Positions 26,965-34,614 of a stretch of DNA of 57,856 nucleotides are shown piece by piece; position 1 is the stretch's first letter; each line of letters begins with the position of its first letter. The DNA is from an uncultured bacterium (GTDB taxonomy: Bacteria; Muiribacteriota; Ozemobacteria; Ozemobacterales; Ozemobacteraceae), in contig ONIU01000030.1 in the NCBI GenBank assembly GCA_900317935.1, forward strand, positions 1 through 57,856, in the 5' to 3' direction. The notes under the pieces were generated by a model. It was given only the letters and a program-made list of their open reading frames with translations, had not been told where the DNA came from and did no database searches. The translations under genes and the position numbers were made by a program.

Positions 26965-28968
26965 ATGGTTTTTGAATACAAAAAAATGAAAAAGACTTTT
27001 TGCCATATTTTTATTTTAGCAGTTCTATTTACTGCGATATTTTATCCCAATAAATGTTCTGCTCAGGAAGATAAATCTTCAATAGTGCTTTACAGTAGCA
27101 ATATTGAAATTTCATATCATCAGCCTTTTAGAAACTCATATAAATCAAATCATCCAAGCTATATAGAAGTTCCCAAAATAAACCATATTTTAAATACACT
27201 TCAAAATTATATTCTTTATTTAAAGAAATTAAATAAGCTTAAAGGCAATCCAACAATTAGAATTAGTTATGCTCCTGATGCTGTTTTTGATGACGATAAA
27301 CCTCAAGCAAGAATAATAAAAATAAATGATTTGGGAATAACAAATATACTTCAGAAAACCAACCGTTATTTAAAAGAATATGGTTTTATTTCTCCAGAAG
27401 ATGTAATAGAAACAGCGGAAGGACTCTATAATCTGCAAGAAAACGATATTACAAGAAAAAGCAGTTTTTCAAATTCATCTTACTTCAGAAATCTATCGAA
27501 ACAAATTCCTAGTATAGAACCCGATACTTCCTACGAAATAAGCGATAAATTTCTTTTAACAACGAGACCAGGTAAAAAAACCAATAAAATATATAAGCTA
27601 TCCTTAAATGAAAATGCTGATGAAAGTGGTGTTTTCTCAGAAGAAGCCAAAATCTGGTATCAAAAATTTAAGATTTCCAGAGATGAAAAATACCTAGCCC
27701 TGACAGATGGTATGGTTCCATGCATAATGAAATTAGAAACAAAAGAATTGAAGGAAATCTTTGCAGAACGCAAAGGAATTACTTTATTAGAATGTGAATG
27801 GTCTCCTACACAAAATCTGTTGGCAGGAATGATTCTGGATGAAACGACATCAGAACGTTATGCTTTCATTTATGACGCAGATAAAAACGTCATGCTTGAT
27901 ATTGGCAACTTCTCTAAATTATTTGAAGCCAATTATCTTTATGCCACACCAATATGGGCTCCAAAAGGGAATAAGCTAGTTTTTATTTCAGCCAAATCCA
28001 TTCATTTAATCGACTTAACAAATAATAAAGCCAAACCTAATCTAGTAAATGTTGAAGGCGAAATAGGTGAATTCATGTGGTCTGAAGATGCAAATTCTTT
28101 CGCTTTCTCTGAAATTAAAGGTCAGACAAGAAACCAGTATCATTTTGATGATTATGATTTTAGAGGCTGTGTGCTTCATAGATACAGATTTAATGATTCC
28201 ATGATTCAAGTATCAGAAGATTATGCCCAGCAAATAAAATCAAGACATACAATAAAACTAATCACTTTTACAAATACAGATCAGATTATGTATCTTGAAG
28301 GGAAATTAGTTGCGCCAGAAGTTCCAGGAACTTTCTGGGATCTGAGTAAAACTTTCAATGCTTTTTTAACTCCTTTGCCAACCGACAAGTTAAAGAAGGA
28401 ATCAGGAACAGAACAAGAAAAAGTTAAGCCTCAGCAGCTTCCAATGCAATATCTTTATGTATATAGAAGTCTAGACAGTAAAAATACTAATGTATATGAT
28501 TCTGGAAATGGTCATAGCAATCTGCTTTTTACAGATGATTTCTATAGCGTCTGGTTTATAGGCTTATATAGACAGGGCGAAACAACTTTTAATGGCATAG
28601 TATATAACTTCAGACCATCCCCCTACCCTTTCCAATGCAACAATTACATATTTTTCCTAAGCAAACCACAGGGCCAGACAAGACTTTATCTTAAATTCAT
28701 GCAAGACTATAATATTCGTTCTACAAATTCGGATATCAGCCAAGAAACTTTATTTATGCATACTAACTTTAATGGAATCTTAAATGTATGGTCTATTGAT
28801 TTTGAAGATTTCTTTAAATACTTAGTTAAAGGTGACAAACCTAAAAATAAAGAAAAAGAATCTGATAATAATTTATCAGAAGATGATAAGAATGAAAAAG
28901 ATGAAGATGAAAATGAAGAAGATGATGATGAAAGAGAAGAAGCAAAAGACATCATCTCAGAGGAATAG
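26965..28968 (+). CDS. Exported TolB/WD40-like beta-propeller protein with acidic tail
   Basis: The ATG at 26965 is chosen because GGAG lies six bases upstream; an earlier ATG at 26953 overlaps the ispG stop, a later one at 26986 is also possible. A signal peptide (core AVLFTAIFYPNKCSA) leads an approx. 640 aa mature protein. The central region (about 205-430) has repeats such as KISRDEKYLALTDG, CEWSPTQNLLAG, PIWAPKGNKLVFIS and FMWSEDANSFAFSE, the 'W/S-P-D-G/N-K-L' signature of TolB/WD40-like propellers. The last ~40 residues are almost all Asp, Glu, Lys and Asn. No enzyme motif found. It shares the acidic-tract habit with the minus-strand cluster at 30.7-36 kb. Confidence 0.7.
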   Translation: MVFEYKKMKKTFCHIFILAVLFTAIFYPNKCSAQEDKSSIVLYSSNIEISYHQPFRNSYKSNHPSYIEVPKINHILNTLQNYILYLKKLNKLKGNPTIRISYAPDAVFDDDKPQARIIKINDLGITNILQKTNRYLKEYGFISPEDVIETAEGLYNLQENDITRKSSFSNSSYFRNLSKQIPSIEPDTSYEISDKFLLTTRPGKKTNKIYKLSLNENADESGVFSEEAKIWYQKFKISRDEKYLALTDGMVPCIMKLETKELKEIFAERKGITLLECEWSPTQNLLAGMILDETTSERYAFIYDADKNVMLDIGNFSKLFEANYLYATPIWAPKGNKLVFISAKSIHLIDLTNNKAKPNLVNVEGEIGEFMWSEDANSFAFSEIKGQTRNQYHFDDYDFRGCVLHRYRFNDSMIQVSEDYAQQIKSRHTIKLITFTNTDQIMYLEGKLVAPEVPGTFWDLSKTFNAFLTPLPTDKLKKESGTEQEKVKPQQLPMQYLYVYRSLDSKNTNVYDSGNGHSNLLFTDDFYSVWFIGLYRQGETTFNGIVYNFRPSPYPFQCNNYIFFLSKPQGQTRLYLKFMQDYNIRSTNSDISQETLFMHTNFNGILNVWSIDFEDFFKYLVKGDKPKNKEKESDNNLSEDDKNEKDEDENEEDDDEREEAKDIISEE

Positions 28969-29022
28969 TAGTTCTAAATAAGTTTAATGAACAAAATCCG
29001 CCTAAGAAAAGGAAAACAAAAA

Positions 29023-30585
29023 ATGAAAAAACGATTAGTGTTTTGTCTCGTGCTCTTCTTATTGTTGCTTTGCAATAAAGCATTTGCAATAAAAGTCATA
29101 TATGATGACACTCATGGACAAACCGCAGAAAATGCAGACTGGGTTACAGATGGTGCTTATTCCGAAATGGCAGATATGCTTAAGGCAGAAGGTTTTGAAA
29201 TAGATGATTTGAGCGCTAAAGCCAAAGATGGCCTTTTTACATCTGATTTATTAAGCAATTATGAGGCTATTATTTTGGCAGAACCTAATAATCCTTATTC
29301 TGAAGAGGAAATGAAGCTTTTTGTTGACTTCGTTAAAAATGGCGGAGGTTTGTTCATTATAGGCGATCACGACCATTCAGATAGAAACAGAAACGGTTGG
29401 GATTCTGTAAGAATATTCAACAGTTTTACTCCCAATTTCGGTTTTAAGATACAAAAAGATGTTATCCTTTACGAAGCTCCATTAGCAGGGAAAGTCAACA
29501 AGCAACACCCTGCTATGTATGGTTTCAGAGCAGTAGGTGTCTGGGCAGGCGGAACTTATGATGTTTTTGAAGCACCTGATGCAAAGGCAGAAGGTTTGGT
29601 TTACAGTGCTATAACAAAATCACCTTATATAGTTGTTTCTGAATATGGTAAAGGCAGAGTTTTTGCTATAGCAGACAGTTCTCCTTTCGATGACGGAACT
29701 GGCAGCGAAAGAACCCAGGGAGCTAAGGGCAAAAAGCTTCATGACAGCTATGATTCATTCTGCTATTCTCACCCTCAGATTGCTTACAATGCATTGTGCT
29801 GGGTTACAGGGAAGAATCCCGACAAGCGTATTCCGTCAAAAAAAGTTCCAATGCATTATGAAGCACTGGAATCAGAAAAAAAGATAAACATTCTAATTGA
29901 TGCCGCTCATGGAAACGCTTCAGGCGACAAGATGAAAACCTTTGAAAAACACATGACTAAATGCGGTTTAAAAGTTTATTATACATTAAACCTTTTAAAA
30001 CCCAGCATGCTTAAGAAATTTGGCACAGTAATTCTTCCAGACCCAAGTAATCTAGTTATGGGCTGCGCTTGGGATTCCTCAAAACTTAGAGGAACAAAAA
30101 CCCTTAATCACGTCTTAGATTTATCTGGTGCAATAATGCGTTTTAACGACGACCAGATACACGACCAGACCAACAAAACAAACAAGCCCTGGGGTGTAAT
30201 CGCGCATGTAGTGAACAGCGAAAGCCCTATAATGAAAGGTGTAAAACAGCTTATTTTCTGGGGTTCTTGTTCTTTAATCCATCGCGACAAGAGATGTTTA
30301 AACGAAAAAGATGATGTAACCATACTTGTAAAAGGCGATGACGATACATTTAACGTAGACGGTTTTCCGAAAAAGCCTGCTGTAATGTATGAAAAAGGTT
30401 CTGGTATTCCAATGATGGGTATGGAAAATGTTGGCAAAGGCAGAGCAGTTTTAATCGGCTGCTGTAATTTTACAGACTACCAATACCCTGACAGTGATAT
30501 CAATATGGCAATGCCTGGTCCCCCACCCTTTGAACATGAAACCCCTGAAATGTATGATAATTTAATGCTTTATCTTTCAAAATAA
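29023..30585 (+). CDS. Exported protein with two glutamine-amidotransferase-like folds
   Basis: Start at 29023 has AAGGAAAA upstream and gives the signal peptide MKKRLVFCLVLFLLLLCNKAFA; the reading from 28987 adds 12 basic residues. Two related halves are visible: residues about 20-260 (IKVIYDDTHGQTAEN ... AIILAEPNNPYSEEEMKLFVDFVKNGGGLFIIGDHD) and about 270-520 (KINILIDAAHGNASGDKM ... VILPDPSN). These look like the DUF4350/GldG/ThuA-type class I amidotransferase-like fold that lacks a catalytic Cys, often found in exported or gliding-related proteins. Function unknown. A terminator follows at 30641. Confidence 0.7.
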   Translation: MKKRLVFCLVLFLLLLCNKAFAIKVIYDDTHGQTAENADWVTDGAYSEMADMLKAEGFEIDDLSAKAKDGLFTSDLLSNYEAIILAEPNNPYSEEEMKLFVDFVKNGGGLFIIGDHDHSDRNRNGWDSVRIFNSFTPNFGFKIQKDVILYEAPLAGKVNKQHPAMYGFRAVGVWAGGTYDVFEAPDAKAEGLVYSAITKSPYIVVSEYGKGRVFAIADSSPFDDGTGSERTQGAKGKKLHDSYDSFCYSHPQIAYNALCWVTGKNPDKRIPSKKVPMHYEALESEKKINILIDAAHGNASGDKMKTFEKHMTKCGLKVYYTLNLLKPSMLKKFGTVILPDPSNLVMGCAWDSSKLRGTKTLNHVLDLSGAIMRFNDDQIHDQTNKTNKPWGVIAHVVNSESPIMKGVKQLIFWGSCSLIHRDKRCLNEKDDVTILVKGDDDTFNVDGFPKKPAVMYEKGSGIPMMGMENVGKGRAVLIGCCNFTDYQYPDSDINMAMPGPPPFEHETPEMYDNLMLYLSK

Positions 30586-30640
30586 ATATAAAGCATATCA
30601 TAGTTAATTCAAAGAGGATTTTATCAAACTTGTTATTATA

Positions 30641-30672
30641 AAAAAGAGCACTTTATAAAGTGCTCTTTTTTT
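30641..30672. terminator. Bidirectional terminator
   Basis: Near-perfect stem AAAAAGAGCACTTT/AAAGTGCTCTTTTT around AT, with A-tract on the left and T-tract on the right. It lies between the stops of the 29.0 kb plus-strand gene and the 30.7 kb minus-strand protease. Confidence 0.88.
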
Positions 30673-30687
30673 ATTACTTAAAGCCTT

Positions 30688-31932
30688 TCAATCGAATGAC
30701 CAGCCGTCAGGAACATAAAAATCCATGGCTTTAGATTTTTCACCTATCCCGATTTTCCAGGCTGTAATTGGAGAAATATAACATTTGTTTATATCGCTAT
30801 TACCACCAGTAAGCATAATTTCGTTGGCATAATATTTCTTTGCTGCATCAGACTGTTCTCTTCTGTAGTTTTCTCGCTCATATAAATCAAAGGCACCAAA
30901 AGCGTGAAGCATTTCATGAGCTATGGTTCCCCACTGGAGAGGTCTACCCCAGCCACATTTAAACATCCAGGTAAAATCGCGATGATAATCTGGATCAGAG
31001 CCTACATAATCAAGGAAACAATAGGAACGACCTTCTTTATCTATAATGAAATTTGTAACTATGTTTTCACAGGCTGTTTCGTAGCGAATTTTCTTTATAA
31101 ATTCTTTACCTGTTAAACCCATGCTTTTTAGAACTTTCAGAAAAGTCCCATACTGGTCTGGATCAGTTTCGCCTATTCCTGATTTATATAATTTATCTAT
31201 TGTAATTGCGGTATCGCCTAGTGGGTAAATATTTTCGAAAGTAATAATAGAACCATATTTTTTGGCTTCTTTAGTCAGCCATTTTTCCGCGATTTCTAAA
31301 TTCTTTTTATAATTTGTATGGTATTGGTCATTTTTCCAGTTTTTTTCTGAAACAAAGAAAGTGCAAACACAGATGCTGCCTCTTAAAGTTTTAGCTAAGC
31401 CAGTGTTTCTAGTATGCAATAAGCCATCATTAGGAAGAACTGTTCCTTCTGGAATATAAAAGAATGCATCGTCTAGCAGATTATGGCTTTTGCCGTGTTC
31501 ACCACTTTCTACAGACATATCGTGGCTTTTTCTTTTTTTACCTGAGCTTTTTACATTCTTATCAATTTGTGAAGATTCATTATTGGTTTCTTCTTCATCT
31601 GACTCGTCTTCTTCATATTCATCAGATTCAGCATCTTCTTCGCTATCTAGCAATTCTTCTTCATCTATTTCTTCGTCTTCAGAATCCTCTTCATCATCAT
31701 TATCTTTTTTTGCAGTATCTGAGTTTTTATTGTCTGCGTTCCAGTTAAAGGCATACATTTCGCCCTTAGTGAATGTAACCTCGTTATTGCTGTTCTTTTC
31801 AGATAATCCTATGGAAACAGATTCTTTTGTGCCATATAAGTAATCATCTATTCCGGTATTATCTCTTGAAAAAACGATTGAAGAAAGGCCGATAACAGAA
31901 GCCACTGATAAAGCAATTATTTTATATTTCAT
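30688..31932 (-). CDS. Exported zinc metalloprotease with acidic linker, copy 1
   Basis: 414 aa. Signal peptide at 1-22, an almost purely Asp/Glu/Ser tract at 78-117, a Lys/Ser-rich piece at 126-140, then the catalytic domain. The zinc motif is HEMLHAFGAFDLY (His339, Glu340, His343, Gly346, Asp349), the HExxHxxGxxD form seen in M6 and M7-type zincins, where Asp replaces the third His. The domain also has an invariant block GSDPDYHRDFTW just before the motif. The paralogue at 32205-33437 shares most of the sequence. Start has AAGGA. Likely a secreted protease; substrate unknown. The acidic tract may act as propeptide or Ca-binding linker (inference). Confidence 0.8.
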   Translation of the reverse strand: MKYKIIALSVASVIGLSSIVFSRDNTGIDDYLYGTKESVSIGLSEKNSNNEVTFTKGEMYAFNWNADNKNSDTAKKDNDDEEDSEDEEIDEEELLDSEEDAESDEYEEDESDEEETNNESSQIDKNVKSSGKKRKSHDMSVESGEHGKSHNLLDDAFFYIPEGTVLPNDGLLHTRNTGLAKTLRGSICVCTFFVSEKNWKNDQYHTNYKKNLEIAEKWLTKEAKKYGSIITFENIYPLGDTAITIDKLYKSGIGETDPDQYGTFLKVLKSMGLTGKEFIKKIRYETACENIVTNFIIDKEGRSYCFLDYVGSDPDYHRDFTWMFKCGWGRPLQWGTIAHEMLHAFGAFDLYERENYRREQSDAAKKYYANEIMLTGGNSDINKCYISPITAWKIGIGEKSKAMDFYVPDGWSFD

Positions 31933-31998
31933 GTATATATCCTTATTTTAGAAGCTAAGAACTTAAAGAGAGAAGCCTCAACTCGAGGGATTCTCTCT

Positions 31999-32066
31999 TT
32001 AGATGCTCCCCCAAAATGTCTTTGGCATTGTTGGGGGAGCTGTCACGAAGTGACTGAGGGGGGAGC
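31999..32066 (-). repeat. GC-rich composite palindromic repeat, copy 2 (reversed)
   Basis: On the minus strand it reads GCTCCCCCCTCAGTCAC, then GTGACAGCTCCCCC, a loop, and GGGGGAGCATCT. The first hairpin CAGTCAC/GTGAC and the second stem GCTCCCCC/GGGGGAGC match copies 3 and 4 in order. Confidence 0.7.
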
Positions 32067-32119
32067 AAAGCGGAAGCTTTGCGTAGTTCTTCTAAGTATT
32101 AACGCAATGCTAATGCATT

Positions 32120-32180
32120 GCTCCCCCTTCAGTCTCGCTTCGCTCGCCAGCTTCCCCACTATCGTGGGGCAGCATCTTCG
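32120..32180 (+). repeat. GC-rich composite palindromic repeat, copy 3
   Basis: Reads GCTCCCCCTTCAGTC, a small CGC TTC GCTCG hairpin, CCAGCTTCCCC, ACTATCGT, GGGGCAGCATCTTCG. It lies opposite in orientation to copy 2 and 53 bases from it, just upstream of the stop of the second protease. Confidence 0.7.
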
Positions 32181-32204
32181 TTCGCAATGACGAATAACTT
32201 GCGA

Positions 32205-33437
32205 TTAGTCGAAGGACCAACCGTCTGGAACATAGAATTCTAAAGCTTTAGATTTTTCGCCTATACCGATTTTCCAAGCTGTAATAGGAGAAATATAAAG
32301 CTTATCTATCTTACTATAATTATCATTTGACGTATACATTATTTCATAAGGATAGTTTTTCTTTGCTGCATCAGACTGTTCTCTTCTGTAGTTTTCTCTT
32401 TGATATAAATCAAAAGCACCAAAAGCATGAAGCATTTCATGAGCAATAACTCCTGGGCTGATTGCTTTACCCCAGCTACTTTTAAATATCCAGGTAAAGT
32501 CGCGATGATAATCTGGGTCAGAGCCTACATAATCAAGGAAACAATAAGAACGGCCTTCGGAATCAATAATAAAATTAGTTACAATGTTTTCACAAGCTGT
32601 TTCATAACGTACTTTCTTAACAAATTCCTTTGAGGTTAATCCCATGCTTTTTAATACTTTTAGGAAAGTGCCATACTGATCTGGATCAGTTTCACCAATT
32701 CCAGATTTATATACTTTATCTATAGTAACCGCAGTATCGCCTAGTGGGTATATATTTTCGAAAGTAATCGTAGAACCATATTTTTTAGCTTCTCTAGTCA
32801 GCCATCCTTCAGCTATTTCCAAATTCTTTTTATATAATTTATGATATTGGTCATTTTTCCAGTTCTTTTCGGAAACGAAGAAAGTGCAGACGCAGATACT
32901 GCCCCTTAAAGTTTTTGCTAAACCAGTGTTTCTGGTATGTAATAAGCCATCCTCAGGAAGAACTGTTCCTTCTGGTATATAAAAGAAAGCATCGTCTAGC
33001 AGATTATGGCTTTTGCCGTGTTCACCACTTTCTACAGACATATCGTGGCTTTTTCTTTTTTTACCAGAGCTTTTTACGTTCTTATCAATTTGTGAAGATT
33101 CGTTATTGGTTTCTTCTTCATCCGATTCTTCTTCATATTCATCAGATTCAGCATCTTCTTCGCTATCTAGCAACTCTTCTTCATCAATTTCTTCGTCTTC
33201 AGAATCCTCTTCATCATCATTATCTTTTTTTGCAGTATCTGAGTTTTTATTGCCATCGTTCCAGTTAAAGGCATACATTTCGCCCTTAGCAAAAGAATTA
33301 TTAATTGATAATTCTTTCGCTACAGGTTCATTTCTACCATATAGATACTGGTTTATATCAGCATTATCACTAGATAGAACGGTAGAAGAAATTCCAATTA
33401 CAGAAGCTACAGATAAAGCTAGTATTTTATATTTCAT
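32205..33437 (-). CDS. Exported zinc metalloprotease with acidic linker, copy 2
   Basis: 410 aa, tandem paralogue of the 30.7 kb gene. It keeps the signal peptide, the acidic tract, HEMLHAFGAFDLYQRENYRR with all zincin residues, and the terminal YVPDGWSFD. The N-terminal ~60 residues and several surface positions differ, while the acidic linker and the block KSHDMSVESGEHGKSHNLL are almost identical also at base level, suggesting recent duplication or gene conversion of that segment. One acidic residue pair is missing relative to copy 1. AAGGA precedes the start. Probably the same activity with altered specificity. Confidence 0.8.
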   Translation of the reverse strand: MKYKILALSVASVIGISSTVLSSDNADINQYLYGRNEPVAKELSINNSFAKGEMYAFNWNDGNKNSDTAKKDNDDEEDSEDEEIDEEELLDSEEDAESDEYEEESDEEETNNESSQIDKNVKSSGKKRKSHDMSVESGEHGKSHNLLDDAFFYIPEGTVLPEDGLLHTRNTGLAKTLRGSICVCTFFVSEKNWKNDQYHKLYKKNLEIAEGWLTREAKKYGSTITFENIYPLGDTAVTIDKVYKSGIGETDPDQYGTFLKVLKSMGLTSKEFVKKVRYETACENIVTNFIIDSEGRSYCFLDYVGSDPDYHRDFTWIFKSSWGKAISPGVIAHEMLHAFGAFDLYQRENYRREQSDAAKKNYPYEIMYTSNDNYSKIDKLYISPITAWKIGIGEKSKALEFYVPDGWSFD

Positions 33438-33521
33438 GAAAATTCCTTATTTTTCGAAAAGTTAGTTCTAGTTATAACCGTCAATACTGAGCCATCGTTA
33501 GATTGAAGACTATCATTTTTT

Positions 33522-33556
33522 TAGGGTATAGGGTGTGGGGGTTAGGGATTAGAGAA
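33522..33556. repeat. Heptad-period array D
   Basis: Five 7-base units, beginning TAGGGTA and TAGGGTG, later TAGGGAT and TAGAGAA. Followed immediately by a flank also seen after array B (GAGAATTGTTTTA, then 10 bases or so, then TAGTTTTTACTAT). Confidence 0.65.
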
Positions 33557-33592
33557 TTGTTTTATAGAAAACTTAGTTTTTACTATAACCGT

Positions 33593-33627
33593 CTTTCCCT
33601 TCTTCCTTCTTCCTTCTTCCTTCTCCC
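33593..33627. repeat. Heptad-period array E
   Basis: Five pyrimidine-only units: CTTTCCC, TTCTTCC three times in perfect tandem, then TTCTCCC. It ends 17 bases before the stop of the 267 aa gene. Confidence 0.75.
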
Positions 33628-33643
33628 AAGCCCTTAGCCTTTT

Positions 33644-34447
33644 CTAGATGTTCGGGTCTATTATTCTCCATTTATAATCTATACCCCAAACATTATTTCC
33701 CAAAGGCGTAAGAGTAAAAGTAGATATTATTTTTCCACCATAAAAAGTGAATTCTGTTATCCATAAATTGCCCTGTTGTCTTGTATTTGATACAACATTA
33801 GCAGGAGTAATTGTCTTATAATTGGCTTTAACATTTGCATTAATAGTATATGTGCCGTTTGGACGAAAGATAAGTGTATGTTTTATTATTATTTCATCGC
33901 CATAGAGATAGGTTATATATTCTTGCACAGAGCCTTGGGGATCTAATTTATTTGTAACAGTATTATGAGGTGCATTCTTATGAACGTGAAAATCAGATTT
34001 TGATTCTGGAAGAGTCGAATTTTTATTATCCAATTTTGATTTTATGTCCCCGAAACCATTACTTGATTCAGAATCTTCGTCACCATCTTCTGTATAATCT
34101 GAGTCATCATCATCGTCATCTGAATTGATACCCGCTTCATCGCTATCGTCATCGTCAGAATCATCGCCTTCATTTTCTGAATCACCATCTACTTCTTCAT
34201 CATCAGCAGTTTCTTCATCTTCATCATCTGTTTCGTCCTCAACATCTTCCTTTTTAGAGCCTTTTCTTTTATCTTTAGGAAGGTTAAGAGCCAATAGTTT
34301 TTCTCCATCAGTTTCAAGAATGTCTTTAGATGATTCATTCTGAATCAGCAAAGAAGAGTTTAAATCCAATACTGTATAAATAGGGGCTGAATAGGCACCC
34401 AGAGCTATAGATACGAATGCTGCTGTTGCTAATAATTTGTTGTTCAT
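33644..34447 (-). CDS. Exported protein: acidic linker plus HVHKNAPH domain
   Basis: 267 aa. Signal peptide (about 1-20), a Lys-rich stretch, then an Asp/Glu/Ser tract at roughly 65-130, and a C-terminal domain of about 115 residues that starts FHVHKNAPH and ends WRIIDPNI. The domain is predicted all-beta by its alternating pattern (EYITYLYGDEIIIKHTLIF, GTYTINANVKANYKTI). The same domain, without the acidic part, forms the disrupted gene at 36021-36465. No known family recognised. AAAGGA precedes the start, as in all genes of this minus-strand cluster. Confidence 0.7.
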   Translation of the reverse strand: MNNKLLATAAFVSIALGAYSAPIYTVLDLNSSLLIQNESSKDILETDGEKLLALNLPKDKRKGSKKEDVEDETDDEDEETADDEEVDGDSENEGDDSDDDDSDEAGINSDDDDDDSDYTEDGDEDSESSNGFGDIKSKLDNKNSTLPESKSDFHVHKNAPHNTVTNKLDPQGSVQEYITYLYGDEIIIKHTLIFRPNGTYTINANVKANYKTITPANVVSNTRQQGNLWITEFTFYGGKIISTFTLTPLGNNVWGIDYKWRIIDPNI

Positions 34448-34486
34448 ATTTTTATCCTTTTAGTAAAAACTTGGAGTTTCTAATAA

Positions 34487-34541
34487 GACCCCTTCAGTCA
34501 CTACGTGACAGCTCCCCCAACTTCTTGGGGGCGCATCTTCG
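34487..34541 (+). repeat. GC-rich composite palindromic repeat, copy 4
   Basis: The cleanest copy: GACCCCTTCAGTCAC, TACGTGAC, AGCTCCCCCAAC, TTC, TTGGGGGCGCATCTTCG. Two hairpins, CAGTCAC/GTGAC and CCCCCAA/TTGGGGG, are separated by AGCT. It is followed after about 24 bases by heptad array F. Confidence 0.75.
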
Positions 34542-34565
34542 AAATGCAATAACTGCTTTTATAAC

Positions 34566-34614
34566 GTTCAACTTTCAGTTTTCAGTTTTCAGTTTTCAGT
34601 TCTCAATTCTTAGT
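34566..34614. repeat. Heptad-period array F
   Basis: Seven units with four perfect TTTCAGT in tandem (34573-34600), then TCTCAAT and TCTTAGT. The last unit runs over the stop codon of the two-domain gene that ends at 34610, so the array reaches the end of a coding region. Confidence 0.75.

Larger units (their letters stand above)
31933..32204. other. Intergenic repeats between the two protease copies
   Basis: No gene seen. The stretch contains the hairpin AAAGAGAGAA/TTCTCTCTTT (31965-31974 with 31991-32000) and two copies of the GC-rich composite palindrome in opposite orientation, separated by a GCAAAGC/GCTTTGC stem (32065-32083) and a short spacer. Confidence 0.65.

Noticed and set aside
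31464..31843. Open frames antisense to the acidic tract of protease copy 1 (and the equivalent at 32915-33465)
   Set aside because: They are mirror images of GAA/GAT-rich coding sequence, giving Ser/Leu-rich peptides without ribosome sites or family resemblance.
34125..34343. Ser-rich frame opposite the HVHKNAPH protein gene
   Set aside because: Pure complement of an Asp/Glu tract; no start signal.
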